Source: Oscillospiraceae bacterium (GTDB taxonomy: Bacteria > Bacillota > Clostridia > Oscillospirales > Acutalibacteraceae). From it: a stretch of 64,000 nt of DNA. Of this stretch, positions 33,106 to 41,189 are shown piece by piece. The notes under the pieces are model-generated. The model was not told the DNA's origin. It saw only the letters and a program-made list of their open reading frames with translations, and did no database searches. Where the stretch lies: positions 1 through 64,000 of the forward strand of contig WRDW01000001.1 of assembly GCA_009779995.1 (NCBI GenBank), given 5' to 3'. Positions within the stretch are counted from its first letter, which is position 1. Each line of letters starts with the position of its first letter. The translations under genes and the position numbers were made by a program.

Positions 33106-33915
33106 ATGCAGGAATTCGGCTACCCGATGTTCAACGCGCAGTGCGTTATGCCCTTGACCAACACGATTGACCTCTACCCCAACATGTTGATGGACATCAC
33201 TGTGCATCGTCTGGGCTTTGGCGAGAGCGTTTCTTTTCACCTGCCGGACCAGGAGCTGGCCATAGTCTTAATTGAGGGCGAGGTGCAGTTCGATTGGGAC
33301 GACGGCTTTGCGCCGAAGATGGAGCAGGTGAGACGACCCAGTTGCATTGATGATCCGAGTTATTGCCTGCATGTGCCCAAAGGCGTGCGGGTGAGCGTGA
33401 GCGACATTAGCTCTTGGGAAGACAAAGACAGCGGCAAAACCAGTGAAATCCTTGTCCAATCCACAGAAAACAAAAATTCTTTCGAGCCCAAATTCTACAC
33501 CCCGGAGAACACCCGCCGGGAGACCTTCGGGCAGGGGCAGTTCGAGGGCAAGGCAGAGCGCACCGTGACCACCTTTTTCGATTACGAATCCGCGCCATAT
33601 TCCAACATGGTGTGCGGCGAGATTCTCATCCCCCAGGGCGGGTGGAGCTCCTACCCGCCCCACGAGCACCCCCAGCCGGAGGTGTATTACTATCGCTTCG
33701 GCCACCCGGCGGGCTTCGGCGCGTGCTTCATCGACGACAACGTGTATATGATCAAAGACCGCTCCTTCGCGGCGATCCCGGGTGGTAAGTACCACCCCCA
33801 GGTGAACGCCCCTGGCTATGCCATGATGTACGTGTGGATGATCCGCCACTTCGACGGCTATCCCTGGACGGAGCGGAATTTTAAGCCGGCGCATCAGTGG
33901 TTGCTGGAGGGGTAG
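33106..33915 (+). CDS. iolB: 5-Deoxy-glucuronate isomerase
   Basis: 269 aa, ATG at 33106 with GGAGG upstream. Double cupin enzyme that isomerises 5-deoxy-glucuronate to 2-deoxy-5-keto-gluconate. The metal-binding motif HEHPQPEVYYYRFGHPAGFG is diagnostic for IolB and NVYMIKDRSFAAIPGGKYHP is the second cupin motif region. The next enzyme, the kinase IolC, is not found downstream. The start codon lies right after a foldback element. Confidence 0.95.
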   Translation: MQEFGYPMFNAQCVMPLTNTIDLYPNMLMDITVHRLGFGESVSFHLPDQELAIVLIEGEVQFDWDDGFAPKMEQVRRPSCIDDPSYCLHVPKGVRVSVSDISSWEDKDSGKTSEILVQSTENKNSFEPKFYTPENTRRETFGQGQFEGKAERTVTTFFDYESAPYSNMVCGEILIPQGGWSSYPPHEHPQPEVYYYRFGHPAGFGACFIDDNVYMIKDRSFAAIPGGKYHPQVNAPGYAMMYVWMIRHFDGYPWTERNFKPAHQWLLEG

Positions 33916-34092
33916 CAGTGGGCTTTTTTGGAGCAGGATCAATCAGGGCTTTCGAAGGGGGCGTCCAAAAAAAATCTTATAATTCTTATACTGTTTACTT
34001 TTGCTGTGTTCTGTGGTATGCTGAAGGGCGGGGACCCCTAGTTCCCGCCCTCTTGCTTTCCGCTCATCCCCCACGGGCTTCGCGGGTTTTGG

Positions 34093-34272
34093 TTACGCGA
34101 TGGCCTCGATCACGCCGCCCACGGTTTTGAGTACCCTGTTCAGGCTCCTCTTCGCCTGGCGCGCGTACTTGGGCTCGGCCATCGCGCCGCCCACGGCGCC
34201 CAGCGCGCCGCCCACGGCCAGGCCGATGCCTACGCCCTTGGCGATGGTCACCGCCTGATGCTTCATCGTCAT
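34093..34272 (-). CDS. Small Gly/Ala-rich protein (59 aa)
   Basis: The ATG at 34272 follows GGGGATTCTCC and the 60-codon frame ends at TAA 34093. Residues 10-31 form a glycine-zipper-like stretch (AKGVGIGLAVGGALGAVGGAM); a basic amphipathic tail follows (YARQAKRSLNRVLKTVGG). Codon use is normal for the window. No family was recognised. Glycine zippers of this type are common in small membrane-surface and envelope proteins. Confidence 0.6.
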   Translation of the reverse strand: MTMKHQAVTIAKGVGIGLAVGGALGAVGGAMAEPKYARQAKRSLNRVLKTVGGVIEAIA

Positions 34273-34377
34273 GTTGGAGAATCCCCTTTCAAAATTTTGA
34301 ATGCGTCTTACGCTTCATGCGTTTTAACGCATTGTTATTATGGCCCCGCCGGGAAGCATTAATCGGAGGCGCGCGAA

Positions 34378-34866
34378 TTGGAAATATCTTATCAACTGAA
34401 TCTCGTGCTGGTGGAGCCCGAGATCCCGCAGAACACCGGCAACGTGGCCCGCACCTGCGCCGCCACGGGCGCGCGGCTGCACCTGGTGGAGCCCATGGGC
34501 TTCCGGGTGGACGACGCCAAGCTCAAACGCGCGGGCCTGGACTACTGGCATATGCTGGACATCACGTATTACCCAAGCTTGCAGGCCTTTTTTGCGCAAA
34601 ATAACGGCCCGTTTTTCTTCTTTTCAACCAAAGGCGCAAAAATTTACACCGAGCCCGCCTATCCACCGCAGGTCTATCTCGTCTTCGGCAAGGAGACCGC
34701 CGGCCTGCCCGAAGATTTATTGCGCGCGAATCTCGATCACGCCGTGCGATTGCCCATGCGCGAAGGCGCGCGCAGCCTGAACCTGTCCAACAGCGTCGCC
34801 GTCGGGGCCTTCGAGGTGCTGCGGCAGTGGGGGTTTCCGAATTTACAGAGGGAGGGCGTTTTATGA
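34378..34866 (+). CDS. trmL: tRNA (cytidine/uridine-34 2'-O)-methyltransferase
   Basis: 162 aa, full length. SPOUT-fold methyltransferase acting on the wobble base of tRNA-Leu. Motif 1 is VEPEIPQNTGNVARTCAATG, motif 2 FGKETAGLPEDLL and motif 3 SLNLSNSVAVGAFEVLRQ, which together form the knotted SAM site. The start is TTG at 34378 with GGAGG eight bases upstream. Its stop overlaps the next start as ATGA, so it is translationally coupled to a lipoprotein gene. Confidence 0.93.
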   Translation: MEISYQLNLVLVEPEIPQNTGNVARTCAATGARLHLVEPMGFRVDDAKLKRAGLDYWHMLDITYYPSLQAFFAQNNGPFFFFSTKGAKIYTEPAYPPQVYLVFGKETAGLPEDLLRANLDHAVRLPMREGARSLNLSNSVAVGAFEVLRQWGFPNLQREGVL

Positions 34867-35882
34867 GAAAACTGTTTGCTGTGCTGCTTATCCTGGGGGT
34901 GCTGGGGCTTGGCGGATGCGGGGTTGGGGAGGTGCCCACGACCGAGCCCAGCACCGCGCCAACTACAGAACAGGCCACCGAGGAACAGCTCACCACGGAG
35001 GAGGTCACGACCACAAAGGTTTACCCGCCGCCGGTGCCGCCGGAGGTGGTGAATACGGAGTATGTGTTCACGACCTCTTGGGCGAAGACGCCAACGCATT
35101 TCTATGCGACATCATTCACGTCGGTTGATGACGACTTGAAATGGGTTATGCTGCGCCGTGTTCCACTGAGCGATATATCCAAACCAGAGGAGCTTTCGCT
35201 TCCTAAAGAGTACAGAGGACATAAGCTTGAAAGAATAGATGTGTGCGGCATCACTGAACAATGGCTGTTTATTGATTGCCGATACGAAAAGTGGGAAGGC
35301 GATAGAATTGAAGACTATACTTGGTCGGACATACATGCATTGTTTCGCATTTCACTTGAAACACTTGAGGCAGAAGTAATAAGGGATGATGACGATTATC
35401 ATGGCAATACGTGGTATAACGCAGGGAGCAATTCGCTTATATTTTACTATAGCTATGATGAGAATTTTGAAGCCTTGCGGTTAGACACTGGTGAGCGCAT
35501 TGTGATTGAAAGGCCTGCTTTATACGGCGGGTTTTGGCACAACACGACAGACGGATTGATTGTCCGTGGGCTGGAAGGCGGAGACGGCTACGACGATGCT
35601 GCTGAAGTTATCGTTATCGACAGCAAGAACAATGCCACAGTTATGCCGTTCAAGGAGCTAAAGCTTATACCGCGTCCATGGGAAAGGGAATCCGAAATCA
35701 AGGTGCCGCTCAATGACAAGGTAAAGAAAATGCTGGATTGGGACGACGACCAAGGCAACAGTACGTCCGGCTTGCAATCAATGGACGATATGATACTCGT
35801 TCTAGTGTGGGGAATCTACGGAAACTACGATGGCTACTTCCACGCCCTCTACGACCCCGCCACCGGCGCGGTGTTCCAATAA
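34863..35882 (+). CDS. Lipoprotein of unknown function (339 aa)
   Basis: Signal peptide with lipobox LGGC (Cys 19 or so), then a Thr/Pro/Glu-rich low-complexity linker (TTEPSTAPTTEQATEEQLTT), then a beta-strand-rich domain of about 280 residues with repeated WYNAG / GLIVRGLEGGDGYD-type turns, compatible with a beta-propeller. It is exported and anchored to the outer face of the membrane. From about 35130 to 35700 the GC content is lower than average. It overlaps trmL by four bases. Confidence 0.75.
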   Translation: MRKLFAVLLILGVLGLGGCGVGEVPTTEPSTAPTTEQATEEQLTTEEVTTTKVYPPPVPPEVVNTEYVFTTSWAKTPTHFYATSFTSVDDDLKWVMLRRVPLSDISKPEELSLPKEYRGHKLERIDVCGITEQWLFIDCRYEKWEGDRIEDYTWSDIHALFRISLETLEAEVIRDDDDYHGNTWYNAGSNSLIFYYSYDENFEALRLDTGERIVIERPALYGGFWHNTTDGLIVRGLEGGDGYDDAAEVIVIDSKNNATVMPFKELKLIPRPWERESEIKVPLNDKVKKMLDWDDDQGNSTSGLQSMDDMILVLVWGIYGNYDGYFHALYDPATGAVFQ

Positions 35883-35889
35883 AACTTCG

Positions 35890-35920
35890 CTTGGGGCGTC
35901 GGGGACGCCGCCCCCTACCA
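35890..35920. repeat. Half-copy of the TGTAGGGG-type foldback
   Basis: GGGGCGTCGGGGACGCCGCC followed by CCCCTACCA is the right half of the element at 31818, found between the lipoprotein and CDP-glycerol transferase genes. Confidence 0.6.
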
Positions 35921-35935
35921 TACAAGGAGGCCCCC

Positions 35936-37048
35936 ATGCTAAAATCCCTCGCCCGCCGCACCCTCGCGGCCCTGTTCGCGCTGTGCCGCGTGTTCCCCGT
36001 GCGGAAAAACAAAGCCGTGCTCCTGCGGGGCTTCCCCCACTGGGGGGCGCTGGAGGCCATGGAGCGGGCCCTGCTGGCCGACGGGCGCTTCCGGGTGGTG
36101 AAAATCGCGGATTGGCGGCGGCCGGGCACGCTGTACCACCTGGCCACGGCCGAGATGATCTTCCTCAACAACAACTTCAGCCCGCTGGCGCATTTGAAAT
36201 TCTCGAAGAAGACCAAGCTGGTGCAGCTCTGGCACGGCGACGGCGGCTGGAAGCGCTGGGGCCACAGCGTCTCCTCCGGAGCCGCAGACGTTTCCTTCGG
36301 AAACTCTCGTACTCCAAGCGCGCCCAAAATCCCCTATGACTATGCCATCTGCAACTGCGAGAGCGTGCGGCCTTTCTGGGCCGAGGCTTTCGCCCTGCCG
36401 GAGGCGCGTGTGCTGCCGCTGGGTTCGCCCCGGCTGGACGCCCTCACCCGGCCCTATGATAAACAGGCCCTGCGCATGAAATTGGACGCCCAATACCCCC
36501 AGTGCCGGGGCAAAAAGCTCATGCTCTATGCCCCGACCTTCCGCGAAAACCCCGAGGAGAACCGGGCGCTGCTGTCGCACTTCGACTTTGACGCATTTCA
36601 AGAGCGCTTCGGCCAGGAGGCCGCCCTGCTGCTGCGCCTGCACCCCAAAATGCACGGGCAGTATGACCTGGGCAATGCCGATGTAATTGACCTCACCGGC
36701 CAACCTGACCAAGATAATCTCATGCGGGTGATCGACCTGTTGATTACAGACTATTGCTCTCTCTGCTTTGATGCCGTAGCCCTGGACATCCCTGTGCTTA
36801 TCTACGCCTTCGACGAGGCATCCTACATGAACAAAGACCGTGGCTTCTACAAGCCCCTGCGCGAGCTTCCCCCCGGCCCCATCGCGAACGATTTCCCCGC
36901 CCTGCTGGCGCACCTCGCCGCCCCGGACGCCTATGCCGAACAGCGCGCGGCCTTCGCGGCGTTCCATCTGGGGGCGGTGGACGGCGGGGCGTGCGGGAGG
37001 ATAATTTCAATGCTTGAGAAAGGACTTGCAATACATCCGGGAAAGTAG
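35936..37048 (+). CDS. CDP-glycerol glycerophosphotransferase family protein
   Basis: 370 aa, ATG at 35936 after AAGGAGG. It is a GT-B-like enzyme of the TagB/TagF group that adds glycerol-phosphate units in teichoic-acid or capsule synthesis at the cytoplasmic membrane face. Typical features are the N-terminal KNKAVLLRGFPHWG, TKLVQLWHGDGGWKRWG, LRLHPKMHG (catalytic His region) and LITDYCSLCFDAVALDIPVL. The upstream in-frame extension is part of the preceding gene in another frame and was rejected. No other teichoic-acid gene is next to it. Confidence 0.88.
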   Translation: MLKSLARRTLAALFALCRVFPVRKNKAVLLRGFPHWGALEAMERALLADGRFRVVKIADWRRPGTLYHLATAEMIFLNNNFSPLAHLKFSKKTKLVQLWHGDGGWKRWGHSVSSGAADVSFGNSRTPSAPKIPYDYAICNCESVRPFWAEAFALPEARVLPLGSPRLDALTRPYDKQALRMKLDAQYPQCRGKKLMLYAPTFRENPEENRALLSHFDFDAFQERFGQEAALLLRLHPKMHGQYDLGNADVIDLTGQPDQDNLMRVIDLLITDYCSLCFDAVALDIPVLIYAFDEASYMNKDRGFYKPLRELPPGPIANDFPALLAHLAAPDAYAEQRAAFAAFHLGAVDGGACGRIISMLEKGLAIHPGK

Positions 37049-37054
37049 TATAAT
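37026..37054 (+). promoter_or_regulatory. Promoter inside the end of the CDP-glycerol transferase gene
   Basis: TTGCAA (37026-37031), a 17-bp spacer and TATAAT (37049-37054), overlapping the preceding stop codon, 20 bases before the next ATG. Confidence 0.7.
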
Positions 37055-37073
37055 GGGCCTAGGAGGGCATGAT

Positions 37074-37582
37074 ATGACAGGCTTTGATGAACGCGGCATG
37101 GCGCATGGGCTGCGCAAGCTCTCCATCTCGTTGCTGACAGAGGACGAAATCGCGTTCATCAGGAAAGAGATTGAGGCAATTGAGGCCGATGAGAGCGTGT
37201 TCAGGTTTGACCGGATCGGCAGCACGGGCTATCTGGATGAGTTGGACTATATCGCGTGGGCCGCAATGTGTTTCCGGATTTTGATTCCAGTTCGGTGCAT
37301 CCTACGGATTTGATGAGCGAACGCGCCGTGCTTGCCCACGAGTATTACGGTCACTATCGGCACAGAAGAACCATGCTCCCGAAGGGAAGCTGGAACGACG
37401 AGTTCCGCGCCAGCTACGCTGCCGCCAGTCTTTCGCCCGGGTTTTCCGACACGGACAGGCGATACCTGATCATGGACGCGATGGACCGCGCGAAAACAGC
37501 AGGCGTGACAATCATGCCCAACCGATTTATGAAGGAGGTGCTCTACGGTGAAGAGTACGAGAGAAGAAGCTTTGATTCTTGA
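37074..37582 (+). pseudogene. Frameshifted HExxGH-motif protein gene
   Basis: The ATG at 37074 (AGGAGG upstream) opens a frame that reads LTEDEIAFIRKEIEAIEADE and DELDYIAW before it runs out at 37313. From about 37250 the next frame continues the same protein (VGRNVFPDFDSSSVHPTDL), with AHEYYGHYRHR, a metal-binding HExxGH motif, then WNDEFRASYAAASLSPGF, to a stop at 37582. A single missing base near 37252-37258 would join them. It may be a pseudogene, a sequencing error or programmed frameshifting; no slippery heptamer was seen. It may derive from a phage, but this is inference. Confidence 0.6.
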
Positions 37583-37733
37583 CCAGGCCGACCAGGAGAT
37601 TAAGCAACATGGCAAAACCAACTTGAAATGCCCGCGCTGCGGCGGCGGCTTCGCGTATGACGGCAACGACACCACATACACATTTCATTGCGTCATACCC
37701 GGCTGTACGTCCATCACCTTCCGCGGGCTGTAA
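37548..37733 (+). CDS. Small zinc-ribbon-like protein (61 aa)
   Basis: A GTG at 37548 has AAGGAGG eleven bases upstream, inside the end of the preceding frameshifted gene. The product has a basic N-terminus, CPRCGGGFAY and, near the end, FHCVIPGCTSI. These four cysteines could bind zinc. It may be the second member of a small transcription unit with the HExxGH gene. A terminator follows directly. Confidence 0.6.
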   Translation: MKSTREEALILDQADQEIKQHGKTNLKCPRCGGGFAYDGNDTTYTFHCVIPGCTSITFRGL

Positions 37734-37751
37734 AACTGTACTCAAAAACCG

Positions 37752-37778
37752 ACCGCCCCGTGACAGGGGCGGTTTTTC
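37752..37778 (+). terminator. Intrinsic terminator
   Basis: ACCGCCCC (37752-37759) pairs with GGGGCGGT (37766-37773), followed by TTTTTCCC. Confidence 0.85.
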
Positions 37779-37781
37779 CCC

Positions 37782-37810
37782 TTGACAACCCCGCCCGCCT
37801 GCTGTATGAT
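37782..37810 (+). promoter_or_regulatory. Promoter placed for a leaderless mRNA
   Basis: TTGACA (37782-37787), a 17-bp spacer and TATGAT (37805-37810). The start codon follows only six bases after the -10 box, where transcription itself would begin. Confidence 0.75.
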
Positions 37811-37816
37811 TGTACC

Positions 37817-38506
37817 ATGACATACAACACATGGGTTCGCGAAACCCTCGCGGCCCACGACATCGCCCTCATCGGCTTCGCGGATTTAAGCGAAATCGAC
37901 GAGGACGCGCGCAGGGGGGTTCGTTATGGCGTGAGCGTCGCCATGGAGCTGACCGTGCTGCCCAGCACATCGGAGGAGGCATCCCTCGCGTACTACGACG
38001 AGTATCGACGCGTGAGCGCGGCGCTGCGCGAGGCCAGCGCCTTTCTCGCGGAGCAAATCCAGGCGCGCGGGTACAGCGCCCGGTCCCTCTGGCTCCTCGA
38101 CAAACAGGATGAGGACTTCAGAACGCCGCTCCCATTTAAAACCCTGGCGACGCGGGCGGGGCTGGGGTGGATCGGCAAGTCGGCGGCGCTGGTCACCAGG
38201 GTGTACGGCAGCGCGGTCCGGCTGGGCGGAGTGCTGACGGACATGCCCTTCGAGACAGGCGCGCCCATCAATGAATCGCTGTGCGGCGACTGCATGGAGT
38301 GCGTGCGGCATTGCCCGGGAAACGCCATCAAGGGCAACCATTGGAGCCTGCACACCGACCGTGACGTCCTGCTGGACGCCCACGCATGCAAGCGGGCCGT
38401 CGTCGAGCGGGGCAAAGCGCTGGGCAAAACCGAGGGCGCCTGCGGCATCTGCATTGCGGTGTGTCCTTTTACAAAAAAATACTTTTCTGGGAGGCAAGTA
38501 TCATGA
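37817..38506 (+). CDS. 4Fe-4S double-cluster protein related to epoxyqueuosine reductase
   Basis: 229 aa. The C-terminus has the ferredoxin-type motifs LCGDCMECVRHCPGNA and GACGICIAVCPF. The N-terminal part resembles the QueG core (GLGWIGKSAALVTRVYGSAVR). It is shorter than QueG and lacks its HEAT tail, like the gene at 15205-15900. The ATG at 37817 lies six bases after the -10 box and has no ribosome site, so translation is probably leaderless. Its stop overlaps the next start as ATGA, so it is coupled to the hydrolase gene. Confidence 0.8.
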   Translation: MTYNTWVRETLAAHDIALIGFADLSEIDEDARRGVRYGVSVAMELTVLPSTSEEASLAYYDEYRRVSAALREASAFLAEQIQARGYSARSLWLLDKQDEDFRTPLPFKTLATRAGLGWIGKSAALVTRVYGSAVRLGGVLTDMPFETGAPINESLCGDCMECVRHCPGNAIKGNHWSLHTDRDVLLDAHACKRAVVERGKALGKTEGACGICIAVCPFTKKYFSGRQVS

Positions 38507-39474
38507 CATGGCTTTGGATCGCGTTGATCTGCCTGGCGGCGCTGTTCGCGCTGATCTTTTTCGTCGGCGGCTACATAGGCTTCCGCGGTTCGCTGCGGCG
38601 GCGCAAGGTGAAGGGGGCTTCCTCCCGGATGCAGACCCCCGACCCCAACCTGCAAATGCGCCACGACATGGAGGCGGCGGGGCGGGCCTGGCTCTTTGGG
38701 CAACACCCCGAGGAAGTCGAGCTGACGGCCTACGACGGGCTGACGCTGCGGGGGTATTTCCTCCCGGCGGCGCGGCCCTCGGACAAGCTGGTGGTGTGCG
38801 CCCACGGCTACAGCTACAACGGGCCGGACCAGTTCGGCGCGCTGCTGCCGTTCTATCACGACGACCTGAACTACAATATCCTCCTGCCCGACCAGCGCGC
38901 CCACGGCCGCAGCGGCGGCGACTGGATCGGCTTCGGGGCGCTGGAGTGGCGGGACATCCTGGACTGGGCGGCGGCCTTCGTGGAGCGCCTGGGGCCGGAG
39001 ACGCAGGTGGTGCTGCACGGGATCTCCATGGGCGGGGCCACCGTGATGAACTGCAACGCCCACAACCCGCCGGACTATATCAAGTGCGTGGTGGAGGACT
39101 GCGGCTACACCAACGGCTACGAGATGATCGCCCTGGTGGCGAAACGCGACTTACAGATCATCATACCGCCCATGGTCTGGGGGCTGGCGTTCTGGTTCCG
39201 GGTGTTCCAGCATAGCTCCCTGCGCAAAGACGCCGACCCCTACGGGAACATCGCCAAGTGCAAGCTGCCCACGCTGTTCATCCACGGTGCCAACGACCGC
39301 TTCGTCCCCGCCGAGATGGGCCAACGCTGCCATGATGCCGCCGCCGTTGAAAAAGAGCTGCTGCTGGTGGAGGGCGCGGGGCACTCCCTGTCGTTCTTCG
39401 TGGCGCAGGAGGAATACGAGGCGAAGGTGAAGGCCTGGCTGGAGCGGTGGATGGGGGAAAAGATTGTGGCATAA
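38503..39474 (+). CDS. Membrane-anchored alpha/beta hydrolase
   Basis: 323 aa. Residues 3-25 form a membrane helix (LWIALICLAALFALIFFVGG). The alpha/beta-hydrolase core follows: HGYSYNGPDQ oxyanion region, nucleophile elbow HGISMGGATVM (Ser in GxSxG), acid near HGANDRFVP and catalytic His in GAGHSLSF. This matches BAAT/Frsa-like or YqiK-type cytoplasmic hydrolases in clostridia. The substrate is unknown. GGAGGCAAGT precedes the ATG, which overlaps the stop of the upstream gene. Confidence 0.85.
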   Translation: MTWLWIALICLAALFALIFFVGGYIGFRGSLRRRKVKGASSRMQTPDPNLQMRHDMEAAGRAWLFGQHPEEVELTAYDGLTLRGYFLPAARPSDKLVVCAHGYSYNGPDQFGALLPFYHDDLNYNILLPDQRAHGRSGGDWIGFGALEWRDILDWAAAFVERLGPETQVVLHGISMGGATVMNCNAHNPPDYIKCVVEDCGYTNGYEMIALVAKRDLQIIIPPMVWGLAFWFRVFQHSSLRKDADPYGNIAKCKLPTLFIHGANDRFVPAEMGQRCHDAAAVEKELLLVEGAGHSLSFFVAQEEYEAKVKAWLERWMGEKIVA

Positions 39475-39481
39475 AAGGACA

Positions 39482-39617
39482 CCCCCCTACCCCCCCTCGC
39501 AAGCGAAGGGGGCTATCTGTGCTTCATCCAAAGCTTTTGTAGAGAGCAAAAAAAGCCCCCCTCGCGCGCGAGGGGGGCTAGGGGGGGGTCCTGCGGGCGG
39601 CAAGAATGCCGCCCCTA
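39482..39617. repeat. Composite foldback element
   Basis: CCCCCCTCGCaagcGAAGGGGGCT and AGCCCCCCTCGCgcgcGAGGGGGGCT (in parts) form two hairpins in an inverted pair across 39482-39589. A right-end half of the TGTAGGGGCGGC family (GGGCGGCAAGAATGCCGCCCC) follows at 39595-39617. It separates the convergent hydrolase and metK genes. Confidence 0.7.
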
Positions 39618-39627
39618 CAGCCATGTG

Positions 39628-40863
39628 CTATACCCCCGCCGCCTTCAGCGCCTCCACCCGGTCCAGCCTCTCCCACGGCAGGTCGATGTCCGTCCTGCCC
39701 ACGTGGCCCAGGGCCGCCAGCTGGCGGTAGATGGGGCGTCGCAGGTCAAAGGCGTTGATGATGGCCGTGGGCCGCAGGTCGAACACCCCGGCCACCAGCG
39801 CGCCGAGCTGCGCGTCGGGCAGGATGCCCGTGCCGAAGGTGTCGCAGCGCACGGAAACCGGGTGCGCCACGCCTATGGCGTAGGCCAGCTGGATCTCGCA
39901 GCGCCTGGCGAGGCCCGCGGCGACGATGTTCTTGGCCGCGTGGCGCGCCGCGTAGGCCGCCGAGCGGTCCACCTTGGTGGGGTCCTTGCCGGAGAAGCTG
40001 CCGCCGCCGTGCCGCGCCGCGCCGCCGTAGGTATCCACGATGAGCTTGCGCCCGGTCAGGCCGCTGTCGCCCACGGGGCCGCCGACGACAAACCGCCCGG
40101 TGGGGTTGACGTAGTAGGTCGTCTCCTCGTCCAGCAGATGCGCCGGGATGATGGGACGGATCACCTTTTCAATCACATCCGCGCGGATCGTCTCCAGCGA
40201 AATCTCGGCGGCGTGCTGCGTGGAGACCACCACGGTATCCACCCGCACGGGCCTGTCGTTTTCGTCGTACTCCACGGTCACCTGAGATTTGCCGTCGGGC
40301 CGCAGGTAGGGCAGCGTGCCCTCCTCGCGCAATTTGGTCAGCTGGCGGGCGAGCGCGTGCGCCAGGGCGATGGGCAGCGGCATGAGCTCGGGCGTCTCGT
40401 CGCAGGCGTAGCCGAACATCAGCCCCTGGTCGCCCGCCCCACCACCGGCGGGGCTCCCTCCGGTCGTGTCGGCATTCGCCGAGCAGTCGGCTTCGCCGCA
40501 GTCTCCGCTGGTTTTGTCTTCAAGGCTTTTGTCCACGCCCAGGGCGATGTCGGGCGACTGCTCGTCGATGGCGGCGAGCACGGCGCAGGTGTGGCCGTCG
40601 AAGCCCATGGCCGGGCTGTCGTAGCCCGCCTCAATGATCACCTGCCGCGCGATCTTCGGGATGTCCACGTAGCAGGAGGTGCTGATCTCGCCCATGATCC
40701 ACACCACGCCCGTGGTGCAGCAGCACTCGCAGGCCACGCGGCCCTGCGGGTCTTTCGCCATGATGGCGTCCAGCACGGCGTCGGAAATCTGGTCGCACAG
40801 CTTGTCCGGGTGTCCCCCGGTGACGGATTCGGATGTAAGGAGCTTGCGGTTTTGAGCTGCCAT
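39628..40863 (-). CDS. metK: S-adenosylmethionine synthetase
   Basis: 411 aa. It makes SAM from methionine and ATP. Motifs are [56 protein letters not shown] and [19 protein letters not shown] (the first and third quoted as contiguous blocks of 20 or fewer). The loop before GAGDQG (about residues 117-142) is longer than in typical MetK, with a Cys/Ala/Thr/Gly-rich insert. ATG at 40863 is preceded by a ribosome site AAGGGGG. A SAM-I riboswitch with a terminator lies upstream, so it is feedback controlled. Confidence 0.95.
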   Translation of the reverse strand: MAAQNRKLLTSESVTGGHPDKLCDQISDAVLDAIMAKDPQGRVACECCCTTGVVWIMGEISTSCYVDIPKIARQVIIEAGYDSPAMGFDGHTCAVLAAIDEQSPDIALGVDKSLEDKTSGDCGEADCSANADTTGGSPAGGGAGDQGLMFGYACDETPELMPLPIALAHALARQLTKLREEGTLPYLRPDGKSQVTVEYDENDRPVRVDTVVVSTQHAAEISLETIRADVIEKVIRPIIPAHLLDEETTYYVNPTGRFVVGGPVGDSGLTGRKLIVDTYGGAARHGGGSFSGKDPTKVDRSAAYAARHAAKNIVAAGLARRCEIQLAYAIGVAHPVSVRCDTFGTGILPDAQLGALVAGVFDLRPTAIINAFDLRRPIYRQLAALGHVGRTDIDLPWERLDRVEALKAAGV

Positions 40864-40891
40864 GACTGTTTTCCCCCTTGTGATTGAGTTT

Positions 40892-40923
40892 AAAAACTCG
40901 CCTCCGGCACAGCCGAAAGCGAG
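40892..40923 (-). terminator. Riboswitch-controlled terminator of metK
   Basis: A 12-bp stem (40912-40923 with 40897-40908, two G-U pairs) has a 3-nt loop and is followed on the minus strand by TTTTTA. Formation is expected when SAM is bound. Confidence 0.75.
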
Positions 40924-40965
40924 GTGAAAGCCTTATCTTTCGGACTCGCGCCGCGCGCGTTTTAC

Positions 40966-41050
40966 ACCGCCAGGAATTAGCACCTTGCAAACGCAGGTTG
41001 CCGGGCATCATAGAGCCTGTTCTCTCCGCCGCTCTCAATAAGGTGATATT
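40966..41050 (-). promoter_or_regulatory. SAM-I riboswitch (S-box)
   Basis: On the minus strand: the conserved P1 segment, TTATTGAGAGCGGCGGAGAG, GGCTCTATGATGCCCGGCAACC split across the conserved P3/P2 core (TGATGCCCGGCAACC), and GGTGCTAATTCC. It is the canonical S-box aptamer, which binds SAM and shuts down metK transcription. Confidence 0.92.
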
Positions 41051-41061
41051 CAGTTTTGCCT

Positions 41062-41090
41062 ATTATAGCACGGAGGGAGGGGGATGTCAA
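41062..41090 (-). promoter_or_regulatory. metK promoter
   Basis: On the minus strand: TTGACA (41090-41085), a 17-bp spacer and TATAAT (41067-41062). Transcription would begin near 41055, just before the riboswitch. Confidence 0.9.
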
Positions 41091-41131
41091 GGGGCAATTT
41101 CGCGGCCGGCCGCATGGACGAAAAAATATTC

Positions 41132-41160
41132 TTGCCATTTCTGCAAAAACGTGGTATGAT
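41132..41160 (+). promoter_or_regulatory. prfB promoter
   Basis: TTGCCA (41132-41137), a 17-bp spacer and TATGAT (41155-41160), 29 bases before the start. Confidence 0.65.
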
Positions 41161-41189
41161 AAGGAAAAGAAAATCGTGAAAGGTATGCC

